This document shows, piece by piece, positions 11,244 through 24,294 of a DNA stretch of 64,000 nucleotides. Position numbers and translations under genes: made by a program. The notes below the pieces were generated by a model. The model searched no databases, was not told the origin of the DNA, and saw only the letters and a list, made by a program, of their open reading frames with translations. Source of the stretch: Muscardinus avellanarius (Eukaryota > Chordata > Mammalia > Rodentia > Gliridae); assembly GCA_963383645.1 (NCBI GenBank), contig OY726559.1, forward strand, positions 126,133,721-126,197,720, read 5' to 3'. Numbering within the stretch: the first letter of the stretch is position 1; each line of letters opens with the position of its first letter.

Positions 11244-13387
11244 AACCAAATGGTCAGAAGTCGACGCATCCTAGTACTTAATCATCCCGTGGGCCAATAA
11301 ACTGAATAAACTCTCACCCAAGAAAAAATGATGCTACTAAGATCAGCAGTGAAAATCCTGTTCTCCTTTGATCCTCCAAATCTAACCTCGATCTCTTAAC
11401 AATGGAATGTATTTATTGTCAATAATTTGTGTGATTATGTGAAATCAAAGGCTAAGACAAAGCCTTGTACATTCAGCCTGTTACTCTCAATTGGAATACA
11501 GTCCCTCTAAGATTCTAGAACAGTTTTTTTTTTTAATATGTAGTTCTTGAAGATCTTTTAGCACCCTGGGATCAGGAATATCTAACAACAATTCTTCTCT
11601 TGAATTTCTCACTGTTGATTTAATGTCATTTCATATCAGCAGGAGAAAGAATGCATTTTATTCTACTAATTGGTTAGACTAGACTCAAGGGAAATTCCTA
11701 ATAACTTCCTTTCCAACAATAGGTGTCCCTTATATAACTCTGGACAATACTGGATGCAAAATGTCATCTGACGTCCAGAGCGGCACCTAATCTTTTCTAG
11801 TGATCAACCTCACTCGCGATACCAATCCCTTTTTTCCATTTAGCAAGAACAATTATACCACATTTAGGTTAACCTTCCTTTCCTCACAGTTGAGAGCAAT
11901 GGGGTCAGCTCTTTGCTGTCATCATTCAGTTTGTTTTTTTTTTCTTCTTCATAACAGAAAAGAGTATCTTTAAAACCAAACCAAATCTGCAGATCTTATC
12001 TAGTTTCTGTTCAACCAAAAAGACATTAGAATTATTCTTACTGTCTTTCATGACACAATCTCACTTTTCATAATTACACCAAAATTATCACACCTAAGCT
12101 CAAGAGATAACCACTCTGCTCTACAACTCTCTTAAAGTTCACACCTGTCCATGCATACTGTAAGCTATATTCATTTTACAGTCCTGGTATTTCAATTTAA
12201 AAGCATTCATATTTTTTTATAATGGGTACATATGATGTTATAGAAATGAACACATCCTGTGATTCCATTCCAAGTTCCAACACAGAAAAATCTATGGACA
12301 CAGATATGGGTCTTAGGTTATTTGCTTAAATCTATTTGTCCTGTGGCTTTATATGAATTTGACCCATTATATACTTGCTATAAAGCATGATCAGTCCATG
12401 AATAAATAATTTAAAACATTCTGTTTGCCTTACCCCTTAGCAGGCCAAAGTCTACTGCCTGAAAAGCCAACCACTGATTGCTAATTCCAGTTGCACAATT
12501 TCCATGACTTCTCATCTGTGCCATCTAAAAAACCAGCCCGATGAAGTAAGAAGTGCGGAAGTGGGTCAAAGAACCAGAATCCAGGTTAAGTCATGAAAGT
12601 TTACCAGGGGAAAAAGTCCATTGTTTCTTTCCATCAGCTTTGGTTATTTTTCGAATATCAGTTACCACTCATTAAATAGTAGATTATGTCATTGCAGAAA
12701 TATTCCCCAACTAAATAAACTTTGGATTCATGGTGAAGGACTGGAAAACACTTGTAACGTTAAGCCTTGAAAATGCATTTCCATCTCTCTCTGTGGAACT
12801 GCAGAAGACTACGAAGACAACGTAGCCAGTCATGGAAACACGGAGTCACGAAACTTAAACTGGCTCCATCCACAGATCATTTCAGTGGGCGAGGCTGATT
12901 ATGAGGGGTAGCCCACAGCCCGTATCCCCACACCACCTCCGTGCGTTTTCCATTTCAAAGAGGTCTCCCTACAATGAATCGGGTCATGGAGTTCCGGATG
13001 AGAGATCAGAGAATGGTTTGTTTTTGGTTACGAATCACAAGCAAACTATTTAGGCTTACCAGAAGCAGAAGTTTAGATTTTGTCATATTACTCATTTTAA
13101 GATTTTTGCAGGATTAGTACAACCAAGTTTTAGATGACAAGTTATACAAGTTTCTCTACCTCTAATTTCTGGAACATAGCCATGAACACTCAAACGACAG
13201 ATGTGGCTTTTGAATGCACGGGAGGTAGAGTTCTAGATTGCATCTTCATGGTATTTTTAAAAATTCTTTTATAATGAATTTCTAAGACAACAGTTCAGCT
13301 GGGCGGGAGAATGACCAAATGACATGAAATGTTTTTTTCCTCATTGCCTCTCTGCATGCTCTTTAAACTTACTGATTAAAAAAACAC
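11244..13387. other. Unassigned intron sequence
   Basis: AT-rich sequence without repeats I can name and without exon signals. Confidence 0.5.
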
Positions 13388-13647
13388 ATTCCCTTTCCCT
13401 CTCTCTCTCTTTCCCTTTCCCTCTCTCCTTTTCCCTCCTACCCTTCTTCCTTCCCTCTTTTCCTCCCTCCTCCCCTCTCTGGATTGAACCCAGAGATATT
13501 TTACTTTTGAGCTAGCTACTCCCCCACCATTTTTTATTTTTTGTTTTCAAACAGGGTCTTGCTAAGTTGCTGAGGCTGCCCTTGAATCTGCGATCCTCCA
13601 GACTCAGCCTCCCAAGGACTGGGTTAACATGTGTGCCACACCTGACC
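13388..13647 (-). mobile_element. B1-dID SINE with CT-rich microsatellite tail
   Basis: CT/CCTT-rich tail (13388-13480), inverted ID unit (ggattgaacccagagatatt), linker, and inverted B1 without the internal duplication, ending at cacacctgacc. Confidence 0.85.
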
Positions 13648-14834
13648 AAAACATTTCCATTCTTAATTATAACATATAAGCGCAACCAGAGACAAGACAG
13701 CACAGTTGCTTCTATGCCCATCCCCCTGGGGAAACAGCAGGAACTTGGAGTTACGTTTTAGTGGGAAAAGGAAATATAGAAAAAGCAGCGGATCCTTGGA
13801 CTGTTAAGTAGTTGTGAGACACGAGAAGAAAGAGCATTCTGTGCCAAGCTCTAAGTCTGCCAGGTTTATTTTAAGGAAGTCCAATGTCTGAGCATCATTT
13901 CCCATACTTGGATATCACATAAGGACATGTACATCCTGGGTGCTTATCTTGAAGCAACATATTTTATGTGCATCGGGACAGAGGTGAGGCAAGAACCTAG
14001 GCACCATGTAGAGATGCCCAAACCAGGTGCCTGCACTTTCAGCCTCTGCAGTCCAAGGCTCGTCCTGTGCTTACAAACACTCCTATGACTGCCCGTCACC
14101 TTCCCCAACCAGCGATCCTGTGTTGGGCCATGTGTGTCTTGTCACTTAAGGTAACTTTGAGTGAGTAAGTGTGACGTGATCACTGGAATAAGTGATTTCT
14201 TCTAATTGGCAGCAAAAGTGTACCATTCACACTCCTTGGTACTTGAAGACAGCAATGTTTTGAAATCCATCTCACAAGTGACAGCAGCACATTTCACATC
14301 GGATGGAAACACACTGATTTCTAACAGCTGCTACAGGCAAATCTTACTGTCACAGCCAGCACTCGGAATAGTAGAGTCTTCCTGATGCCAGCCGCTGCTG
14401 CCGTCTTAAATCACACCATATGCGCACACCACCCAGGCACAACACACACACTATATGCAACATGCCACGCACACCATGCTCACATGTATGCTACACTCCC
14501 ACACGATGCACATATATCACATGTTAACAGATACGCACAGCCCACGTTCATACACAGGTGCATCCAGCTGGAGGTCCCAGGGCCACGTGCTGAGAAATTG
14601 CAGGAGGAGGTGCCAGGGACATAAAGAGGGGGCACTGAACCCACTAGCACACTTCACCTTCTCATACTAGATTTACTTCAAATGATTACAAGTGAAATTT
14701 TAAAATGTTGAAAAGGTGAATGAAGAAGACAGTTGAGTACAACCTTGAACGTAAAGTGTAGAGAGTCAATCTGCAAACTCTAGAGCCTGATCAAGGTTGA
14801 AGCTGCTTCTCATTAGATATGTAAAGTTGGCACC
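13648..14834. other. Unassigned intron sequence
   Basis: Unique-looking sequence. A degenerate CA-rich tract (about 14405-14530) causes the small open frames seen there. Confidence 0.5.
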
Positions 14835-15033
14835 TTCTTTTTGTTTCTTTTCTCTTTTTTGGGGAGGGGGTACTGAGGCCGTAGACATTGTACCTCTGAG
14901 TTATACCTCCAGGTCTTTTTATTTTTTAAATTTTGAAATAGAGTCTAAGCTGCTGAGACTGGCCTCAAACCTGTGATCCTCTGTCTCAGCCTCCCAAGTA
15001 CTGGGATTATAGTTGTGCATTACTACACTGGGC
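14835..15033 (-). mobile_element. B1-dID SINE, older copy
   Basis: Inverted ID remnant (gggggtactgaggccgtaga), linker, and inverted B1 (tcagcctcccaagtactggg). Confidence 0.85.
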
Positions 15034-16583
15034 AACATGGCATTTTCATTCTCTCTTATTCATCTTTAAAATTGTGGTTACCTTGTAATTTTAAGGTATA
15101 CAAGCAAAGGGCCCACAGAATCAGTGTCTAGCACATAGAAAAATACTCTGTACATTTAGGATTAGGATTAGGAGGTTTCCATGACTACCCGTGTTATGAG
15201 CAACACTGGCCAGGCATGTGTGAAACTCTGTGACCATCTTTCTCTGGGGCTCAGCCTCCTCATTCTTAGGGATACAGTGTTGGACTAGAGGAACTTCCAG
15301 ATTTGATCCTGTGATGTGATGACTCAGAGTGAGTTGGCCTCCTATCTCCTCAAGTAGAGGTATCTTTCTTATGGCAAAACCCAGCAAGTTTCCTCCAGTC
15401 AGGGAAAGGGGATAGAAAGCTGAAGAGAGGCCCTCTGGCAACTAGTTTGTCCATTTTTATTGCATTTTGGCTTAAAAAAAAGGGAATACACTGAAATGTT
15501 CTCAAGATTCAAAGCTTTGGCAGAGTGCCCACTCTGCTACAATGTTTCCATACAACCATCCTCCCTTTTTTTCTTACCTTATTTTAAAAATAATGTCTAC
15601 TACTCTCAGTCAAAGAGAAACACTTGGCTAGCACAAGGCTAACATGTCATTGATGTGAAAGAAAAGATTTTTTTTTCCCCTTCAAGGTAAACTATTTAGG
15701 TCGAGTGTGCTGAGATGGAGTTTGACTCTTCCCCCCTCTCTGAAAGCCACTGATGGTGCTCTTTTACTTCGAACCAGTGGAGGCAAAGCCCATAGCAGGT
15801 CCCATCGGTGACACAAATCTTTTTATCGCTGTTACACTTTTATTTTTTAAAACAAAACCCTTTCCATCCTCAAAGCACTTTAGGACCTTAAGTTACACTG
15901 TTCCCACCGACAACTGTCTCAGATATTAGAAGGATCAAGTCCAAGGGCAAGTTAAGGCCTATCAGGGGGCTCTGGTGATCACAAATCATTCTCCTGAGCA
16001 CCGAGCTCTCCCCGTAAAGAGCCGGGGAACCGACACCTAGTGTAGTAGCTGGGGCCAGCCCTTTCTTCCAAGAAAACCAACCTAACTCCTCACCCTGCCT
16101 GCCCTCATTTTGCCTTTGCTGTTATTCGGAGACTTGATGCGGTCACTGAAAGCAATTCCAAGAAATGGAGTTCAAAAACAGAAGGCCTAGGGAAAAAAAA
16201 TCTTTTGAATAAGCGTGTACTCTTCCAAATTCAAATTCTGAATAGGACAAAATTGGGGGGGGCGCATAACCTTTGGTATGTTTGTTTTAAAAATGAGTCA
16301 TGCCATTAACACACTGGCCAAGAATCAGAATGGCTAGCACGTATAAGGAATTAAAATCTGGTTAAAATAGCCTTCAAAATATGTCACAAGGATAAGTTTG
16401 CCCGGTCCTTACCCATCCTCAGCCTCCAAAATAAACATTCTTTTTATTGAAGCCAACTTTCTGTTCTTCGAATCAGCCTTTTGAGCTGCCAGTTAGACTA
16501 GCTGAACTGATTACTTTGCTATGGAATTTACCACTACAGGTAGCAAAGCAGGTAACCAGAGAAATATCAATCTATATCACATG
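15034..16583. other. Unassigned intron sequence
   Basis: No recognisable gene, RNA or nameable repeat. Confidence 0.5.
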
Positions 16584-16767
16584 TTTCTCTTCCTCCTCCT
16601 CTTTCTGTACTAGGGATTGAATCTAGGAGCATTCCACAGGCCCAATCCTTTTTACTTTTTATTTTGAAACAGTGTCTTGCTAAGTTGAAGCTGGCTTCAA
16701 GCCTGTAATCCTCCTGTTTCAGGCTCCCTGGTACTGGGATTACAGGCATGTACCACCATGCTTGGCT
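16584..16767 (-). mobile_element. B1-dID SINE
   Basis: Inverted ID (tagggattgaatctaggagc), linker, and inverted B1 (ctgggattacaggcatgtac) without the internal duplication. Confidence 0.88.
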
Positions 16768-17220
16768 ACCCACATGTCTTGAGAGTAAATTATTGTACCC
16801 TTGGGAGAAAGACAAGGCCTTGTCTCGCTTCGATCCGTTGAGCTCAGTGGTGCTGAGCAGGTGCATTTCACTGCCCAGTGAGAACGTGTGGTCATTTTAG
16901 AGTGAGTCTATTTTTCTATTTTCTTCTTAACTTTTGGATATTGCTAATTTCATTCTTTGGGCATAATTTTATTAGGATTCTTTGAGGACCTTTACAAAAG
17001 TTTATGGCACCATGTAAAAATGTAAGATCCTTACTAAAGCAGGGAGATCTCAGAAATAGGGATCCCAATGATTTCAAAAGGCCTGTGTGATTTTTTATAT
17101 TGTATTATACAAGGACTTTCCATAAAGGGGCTTCCAGGACAAAGGGACAGAAAAAAGCCCAAGGTGGTAGCATCGGTGACACGAAGAACTGAAAGTGGAG
17201 AAAACCAAATGGTGCCAGAT

Positions 17221-17243
17221 TAGGTCACCTGCCGTATGACCTA
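17221..17243. promoter_or_regulatory. Inverted pair of TAGGTCA sites (candidate ROR/REV-ERB element)
   Basis: TAGGTCA at 17221-17227 faces TGACCTA at 17237-17243 with a 9-bp spacer. The left site is preceded by AGAT, giving a fair match to the ROR element. Function is inferred. Confidence 0.3.
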
Positions 17244-17897
17244 GGAGAGGGAGTCAGGGGCGCAGGGAGCCATCAGTCCCGAGGTGCCACTCCTCACTCT
17301 TCTCTCAACCTGACACAGTCTGTGGTGTCTCCACTACGAGTAACATGAAGCTGGCAGCAACAAATAGAGAGCAGGAAGGGATTATGTAGGAGAGAGTGAG
17401 AAACTCTTGAGGTCTAACTAACAATATTTCTAAACTAATGCTGTATCTTCTAAGTTTATCTTCTAAGAACTTGATTCAGTATCATTTGCCATTTGAACTA
17501 ATGTGTGGTCTGTCTATGGAGCGAAAAATAGTTGCTAAACCAAGGAGAATTAGTCACAAATACTCCAGCAATGGGTAGAAAATGGCCAGTGGGTGGAGGT
17601 TGCTCGAGACCGAATGGCCTCAGGTGTGATTTGTCCAGGAACTCTGCCATTCACATCATGCCAAAGTGGCCATTTTTCTTTCCATCTGTAGCAAGCTGAA
17701 ACAATTCCTAGGAAGAAGCCACTGAGACAGGAAACTAAGCAGCCATTTGAAATAATCTTTGGTTGGTGTCTTAAACCTAAAAGAAATGCAACTTCAAGAA
17801 AGCCCAAACACATCTACCTGCAAAATGAAATAAAACACGGGTAGTTCCAAAGGACACCCCTGGGGGAAGCATCTAGGTCCCAACTAAACTGACATCA

Positions 17898-18009
17898 GGG
17901 CTGGGATGTAGCCGCGTGGTAAAGCAAGCACTCGCCTTGCAAGTGGAAGGACCCTGGCTTTGATCCCCAGTACCAAAACAAACACACACAAAAACAAAAA
18001 CAAAAAACC
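17898..18009 (+). mobile_element. ID SINE monomer with A-rich tail
   Basis: Complete tRNA-like ID body (gggctgggatgtagccgcgt, gcaagcactcgccttgcaag) and an AC/A-rich tail. Confidence 0.88.
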
Positions 18010-18490
18010 ACAAGACTGACACTGGTTTCCCAGTGTGCCCTGGCCTTGACCTCCCACTGCATAAGCGAGGCTTGCTGAGCTCGAATTAGGGAGCTGGAGC
18101 TGTATGTGATTGCAGTAAAAACACCACGCTGCCCCATGATCAAACTCCGCTGGGTCTTAGTGATTCTGAACAGGCGGCCGAAGTCAGACTCCTCCTGTGA
18201 TCACTACCAGGTCAGGACAACGCAAGTCGCCACTCGTGGACCTCTCGGGCAGGAGTTTTCCCCCTGCTGGCCCTCCGTGCACTTTTCCACATTCACTGCT
18301 CTCAGGACGATTTCATTATTCAGGGAGTCATAACTGACACACCCCACAATGCACATGATGGAGAGGACCACACAGCAGGTGTGTGACCTGACAGCTTGTG
18401 GGAGGAGCCGCACGGCGCAGCAGTGTGTGGTGCTCAGCACCCTTTACTGTTTTTCTGCCATTGATCAACTTTCTGGAAGAAGATTAAGCG

Positions 18491-18666
18491 GTGTGTGTTG
18501 GTGTGTGTCTATAATTCCACAAAATGGGAAGCTGAGATGGGAGGATCACAGGCTCGAGTCAGCTTCAGCAACGTAGACCCTGTTTTAAAATAAAAAGGGC
18601 TGGAGGTATAGCTTAGAGGTAGAATGGCCCTGGGTTCAATTCCCAGTGTTGTTAAAAATTAAAAAG
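18491..18666 (+). mobile_element. B1-dID SINE, diverged
   Basis: Decayed B1 5' end, then ggcttgagtcagc-like sequence, linker, and ID unit (gggctggaggtatagcttag). Confidence 0.82.
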
Positions 18667-18870
18667 ATGACTAGTGGCCAAATTTTCTTTTAACAAGACC
18701 ACTGGCCCTGGCCTTTACAACCAAACGAAGACGAGCTTCAAATCCCAATACTGATGCTATATCAGTACATTGCCCTATATGACTTTGAACCACTTTTGCA
18801 AGTGCTGTCAGTGCCAATGAAATGAGAAAGAAAGGTCTGGCACTTGTCCTCTCTCCTTCCTGCTTGCTGC

Positions 18871-18944
18871 CTGCAATGCTGGGATCCCAGCCCAGGGCCT
18901 CTTGCATGTTGGGCAAGCACACTACCATGGGGCTATATTCAGAG
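18871..18944 (-). mobile_element. ID SINE fragment
   Basis: Inverted ID body (atgctgggatcccagcccag, gggcaagcacactaccatgg). It lacks a clear tail. Confidence 0.65.
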
Positions 18945-21069
18945 CTTCTCTTCTTTTAATTAATTAATTTATTTAAAGAAAAGGGCCTGGGCCATTTTCT
19001 TCACCTGTTTTACCACATCAAATATTGGTTGTTCTCAGATACCAAATTCACTTTTCCAGGAAAGTCCACTTTTCCAGAAGAACCACAGGCACTCTGGAGA
19101 ATGTGAAAACATTGCCCAAGAAGCGGAAGGCAGCTTCAGGGAGGGGTTACACATTAGCTGTCGGCAGTGCCAGTGCTGCTGGCACAAAGGTTCCGCCTCC
19201 CCAGCTGACTGCTTTGAAAGGGGCAATGTTCACAGGGGAGCATACCTCGTAGTACATTTGTTAAAATAAAATCAGCCTCATTACCTAATAATGTAAATGA
19301 CTCCGGGAGAAAGACTGAGACTCATTCCTCCTGGCAATACGATTCAACTAAGGGGGACTTGGTGGAAATTCTGATTTCATTACCCATCGCCACTGATTAA
19401 AATATGCTTTCTGATGTCATGCTCTGAAATAAACGAAGCTGTTTGCTACAACTACCTACACACAAATTAGAAAATTATATGACGAGGAGTTTCTACAGCC
19501 TCCATTGGGGACCCAGGTTATTACTGAGAGCCGTCGTCGGCATGGTTTCTGGTTTCGCAGTAAAAGAAGACAACTTGAAAGGCGTCAGTGGTTTGATGTT
19601 CTTCTGAAATGAAAACCCTCTGCGAGCGCACGGCACTGGGCTGTCATTAATGTCAGCCATGCGAAAACACTGTTTCCAGGAGCGCCCCAGCCATTTCCCT
19701 GCTGAGACCAGGACTTTCCATGTCTGGCATTTTGGGCATTGTGTTGTGCTAGTACTTTTCCAAAAAAGAATCTTTGGGCAATCCATTCTAGATATGAACA
19801 CACACATGCACGCACGCGCACACACACACACACACACACGCACACACATGTACACTTTTTCCCCTCGGGCACACTCCTACCCCCACAACACTCTTGTGAG
19901 TTTCACCCTACAACACTCTAAATGAATAGTTGGTTTAAATGTGTTAATAATTTCCACAGGAGAACCTGCTCCCTTCTGAGAAACACTGTACATTAATGAG
20001 GAAATCCTCACACTCTGAGAGGCAAGAAATATAAATAAATACTACCCTTAAAGGGGCACAGTGTTCATTCAAAGTTAGGGCATAACATAAAAGCACAGGA
20101 ATATCACAGTGGCCTTTCATTGCTTCTGTTGAGCTTATTGATGTGCAAAGTTTGACAATATTTTGTTGACAAAAGTAACAAAAATATCTGGCCTTGGTGA
20201 TATGTTTGGTAACAGATAGCCCCTTTCATGTTCTAGGCCTGAATGGTATACGAGGAACAAAACACCTGCTTCATCCCCAAGTCACCAGGAAGGAAGAATG
20301 TTGTATTGAGGACAAGTAGTAGTATCATACTCAAACACAGAGCTGACATCTGCTTTTTTTGCTCTATGCAATCAAGGTTTTCACAAGAGAGAATCAAATA
20401 AAGCTATTTTCTGAGGTAGGAAGTGAGCATTAGGAAGTGGTATTCACTATCACATCACCAGGGTGTATTTCTTGCTGTTACTTTCCTCCCCCTCCATGGC
20501 TCATGAATTATTTTCAGAAACAAACAAAACATCAGGGAACAGGCTAAACATAAGGCACGTTGCTGTGTTTCTTGCTTTTAAACACTATAAGAGCAAGGTA
20601 ACAAAATGGATGAGAAAATATTTTGCAATTGCCCAAAATAACATATATTTGTCATACTTCCTACAGTGATAATAGACCATTTCTAACATCACTTTTTCAT
20701 TGCGATGGTTTTTAAATGCCAAGGTGAATTCTCAGAGAAAGACTGCTTGGGGGTAGGCAGGGGGTAGCATCTGGTGATACTCATATGGCCATCTTTTTAT
20801 TCCACTCATTTTCTATGGTTTCAAATCATACACTGAAACTGCCATGTAACTCTCCACCCTTCCCTATCTTCTTCCTAATCTATAAAACAAAAAAATTAAA
20901 ATCTGTTTTTTTACTACTTATATTATGAAGCAGCCACTAGTCAGATCACAGTGGTTCATAAGCCCTGTTTTTTGTAAACTGTCTAATTTTCTTCTGGCCA
21001 TCAATTTAATGATAAGGACAGCATAGCTCCTTTTACTAAACAAAATATAAATGACATTTGAAAATTAAA
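18945..21069. other. Unassigned intron sequence with one CA microsatellite
   Basis: Contains a CA/CG-interrupted microsatellite (19798-19850). No gene or nameable transposon was seen in the rest. Confidence 0.5.
19798..19850. repeat. (CA)n microsatellite, interrupted
   Basis: CA run with CG and TG interruptions. Confidence 0.92.
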
Positions 21070-21083
21070 TGGCCAAAGATGTA

Positions 21084-21326
21084 TCTGGATGTGCTTTTAC
21101 ACATCTGTAATCCCCGCACTTGGGAGGCTGAAACAGGAGGATCGCGTAGGTTCGAAGCCAGCCTCAGCTACTTAGTGAGGCTCTCAGCAACTTAGTGAGA
21201 CCCTGTTTCCAAATAAAATATAAAATGGGTCTGGGAGTATAGCCCGGAGGTAGAAAGCCTCTGGGTTCTACCCCCAGTACCACCCCCCAAAAAAAACCCC
21301 AAACAACAACAACAACAACAACAACA

Positions 21327-21359
<33 letters not shown>

Positions 21360-21413
21360 GAAGTGTTGGGGGTATAGCTCACAGGTAAAATGTCCCTGGG
21401 TTTGAACACCAGG

Positions 21414-21463
<50 letters not shown>
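21084..21463 (+). mobile_element. Composite B1-dID plus second ID unit (trimeric SINE)
   Basis: In order: B1 unit with the internal duplication, first ID unit (ctgggagtatagcccggagg), an AAC then AAT microsatellite (21302-21358), a second ID-like unit (tgttgggggtatagctcaca) and a CA tail. A single perfect 14-bp duplication, TGGCCAAAGATGTA, flanks the whole element at 21070-21083 and 21464-21477. The entire 380 bp therefore behaves as one insertion, or a second ID was added inside the tail later. Confidence 0.85.
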
Positions 21464-21465
<2 letters not shown>

Positions 21466-22592
21466 GCCAAAGATGTAATTGTTTATATTTTAGATTTCAT
21501 AAAAATATGAGAGAAAAATCTATGACTTGAAATTGACAAGGGAATTTTAATGTTTTAAGCCGCTCATGTCAATCCCAAGCACATTCATCTAAAAAATTAT
21601 GTTTAATGCCTTAGAACTTGCAATCTCTGTATCAGTAGTTTCCTGTTAGAATTCACCAAAAATAAACTTTTTCAGAAATATGTTATACCATCACATTTGG
21701 AAAGATCAATAGTGTTCATGGTTTTCAGTCCTCTTCACTGGGACATTAAAAAGATTATTGTCAGCACACATATGGACCAGCTTTCACAGGGAAATAACTA
21801 ATTTTTTGATGTTGTTTGTTTTCTTAAAGGATACTCAGGAAAAGATGTAAACAGAAGTATATATTCTCATGTAGATGGTGACTTGTAAGATGAGGGAATA
21901 TACAAAATGCCACTTTAATTTTGAAATAATAAAAGCTCAAAGCCATGAATGACTGGGTTCACACCTCGAAATTACACCAAATACAGGCAGACAAAAATAA
22001 GGTTTCAATTGTGTGAAATCATTACCACACTTGCAGAAAACACAAGAAGCATTTTGCAGAAGCATGCTGGTTTTGTTGCTCCTTGCTAATTTAGTTTCTG
22101 CAAAAGATTCGCTGTATGGACCACTTGTTATTTGCCGCATCAAACTAACACCTTTAGAGAAACTATGAATTAAATAGCATTTCCTCATCTTTCAGGTTTC
22201 TGCAAGGAGATTTCACAGAGTTCCTTAAGTGAAACCAGGTAAGTCAGAACGACAGCTTTACAGGGAATATCAACGCGGTCACCACAGATAGTATGACCGT
22301 GCACATTTCTTTTCAGCCTTTGGAAATTACTGGTGAGATGATTCAGTGTCCTTGCCTGTTGTCCCGATAATCTCTCTCTCTCTCTTTTTTTTAAACAAAA
22401 GGAAATGTATTCTGCATAATAGCTTTACCACTCTGACCTCAATAGGGAGAAAAGTGACAGGTAAGAGGCTGGTTACTTACACAAGTAAGTACTGATGCTT
22501 TGGCTCATCTTGGTTCCTGGTCAGTCCCACGTCCTGGTCAGCAGATGTTGCCGACTTAGTTAAAACTGCTATTTCTGAGGTCTAAGAAATTA

Positions 22593-22670
22593 GGGCTGGG
22601 GTACAGCACAGCGATAGAGTGCTTGCCTAGCACGTGAGAGGCCCCGGTGTTCTACCCCCAGCACCCGGTG
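22593..22670 (+). mobile_element. ID SINE monomer
   Basis: Full ID body (gggctggggtacagcacagc, gtgcttgcctagcacgtgag) without a long A tail. Confidence 0.82.
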
Positions 22671-23430
22671 TCCCCAGCAAGGGAAGGCAACAGCTTGAGC
22701 AATTTCTCTTGCTGTCCACAGCGATACCTCACACTCCTGAAACTCCTCTGGGTTAGAAAATCGAGCAAGAGGTCTACCTCCAGTGAATCATGGCTTTTAT
22801 TTTGCTTAGTGTACACTAAAGACCTGAACAACAGAACCTTTTACGTTGTTCAGTTCTAGAAGTACAAGGACCTCCTGGATGACCCCCAACTCCCTACTTC
22901 TCAGCCAAGGGATCAGAGAGGCAACAGGACTGACCCGAGGTGGCCCAGCTGGGAAATGATGGAAGTGATCCTGCTGTTCACATCTGGTCACTCTCCCACC
23001 ATCTTTTCAGCCAGCTTTATCCCAACTTCCCCTCTACACAGATGGACAACCAGAACCCAGTCCTCAGACACAACTCACTGGAAGGAGAGCAGAAGTTAGC
23101 TTATCAGGGGATCTAGTTGAGCTTTGGCAGCCAGAGGGGCCTGACCTAAAGGTCAGGAAACACGGGCGCGTTCCTGGTCATGGTTCACAGCGCTGGTATC
23201 GGGGAGAAGCAGTGAGCTTTGGTGCTGCGGACAGAATGCTAGCAGCTGGGGGCGGGAGGAGTTACCAGGGAAAAGAGGCCTTCCGATGGTTGAGAAAACC
23301 GTGGTCAAACAGGAAGACAAGACTGAAATGAAACTATGCCCAGTTTACAACCCCTGCTGGTTTGTCTTAGCCACAAGCATATTGCAGACACATCTAGTGA
23401 TTTAGAAGCTTAGTTTCCTTTGTTTCCCAT
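22671..23430. other. Unassigned intron sequence with an AGGTCA palindrome
   Basis: Moderate GC content. Includes the everted nuclear-receptor palindrome at 23141-23156. No gene was recognised. Confidence 0.5.
23141..23156. promoter_or_regulatory. Everted AGGTCA palindrome (ER2-type nuclear-receptor element)
   Basis: CTGACCTAAAGGTCAG has two 7-bp arms and a 2-bp centre. On the minus strand one half-site reads TTTAGGTCA, which has the T-AGGTCA core favoured by ROR and REV-ERB. Candidate only. Confidence 0.35.
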
Positions 23431-23670
23431 TTATTTATTTATTTATTTATTTATTTATTTTTTATTTATTTTGGTGGTACTCGGATTAAACCCAGGGACA
23501 TTCCATCTCCAAGTTCCACCCCCAACTTTACTTTTTATTTTTGGTTTTGAAACAGAATCTTTCTAGGCTGCTAAAAGTTTTTCTAGGCTACTGAGGCTGG
23601 CCTCGAACCTGTGATCCCGCAGCTTCAGCCTCCCATTCTAGGATTACAGATGTGCAGTACAACACCCAGC
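23431..23670 (-). mobile_element. B1-dID SINE with (TTTA)n tail
   Basis: TTTA microsatellite (23431-23472), inverted ID (ggtggtactcggattaaacc), linker, and inverted B1 with an internal duplication of the gctaggctgct type. Confidence 0.87.
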
Positions 23671-23844
23671 TCCTCAGCTTGTCTTTAGACATTTCTCTTA
23701 CTATCTGTCTTCAGTTCCACAGAAAACAAAAATTAGGGGCATTTTTAGTCTTCTTCTCCTAGGGCACCTGCTACGAACATCAAGATTTATTCTTTGAAGC
23801 ATCGATCCCTCCCTGAAATGCAACATATTTGTTCACTGTCTCCA

Positions 23845-23955
23845 CTTGTTTAGAATTTAAGATATTTGGAACAGGGACCTCTCTACTTCCTCATTCTATG
23901 TCCCCAGTACCTAGCTCAGGGCCAGACACACAGTAGGTGCTCCAAAGGAGGGAAA
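23845..23955 (+). repeat. L2 3' end fragment
   Basis: L2 terminal signature (ccccagtacctagctcaggg, cagacacacagtaggtgctc). Confidence 0.65.
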
Positions 23956-24294
23956 AAATGGGGAACCTTACCACCTACTTCCAGCATGTACCTTCTACTA
24001 CTCCAGAGTAGAATGATATGCAGGAACAGGCCCAGGCATTGTCTTCCAGCATGGAAACTCTATGGTGAGAACCAAAACATCAAGTGTTCTCAATCAAGTA
24101 AAACCAAAAAATCAATGGGCCAGGCATTCTCTTCTGAACTACATTTATTAGAGCCTGCAACCCAAAGATGCTAGAGGATTGGACGACTAAGACAAAAGGC
24201 TGAAGGTACAGGAAGGACATTGAGTCTCATGGTGAAAGCTCACATCTCTTTTGATACTGAGGACAGGGCTGCAGGTTGATGGTCAGCACAGGGT

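Noticed and set aside
17898..18009. tRNA gene
   Set aside because: The A-box and B-box-like sequences belong to an ID SINE. There is no cloverleaf with a proper anticodon arm, and a SINE tail follows.
19585..19925. Cys/Val- or Thr/His-rich small proteins over CA microsatellites (also near 10262, 21164, 29266 and 50563)
   Set aside because: They are translations of dinucleotide repeats and SINE tails.
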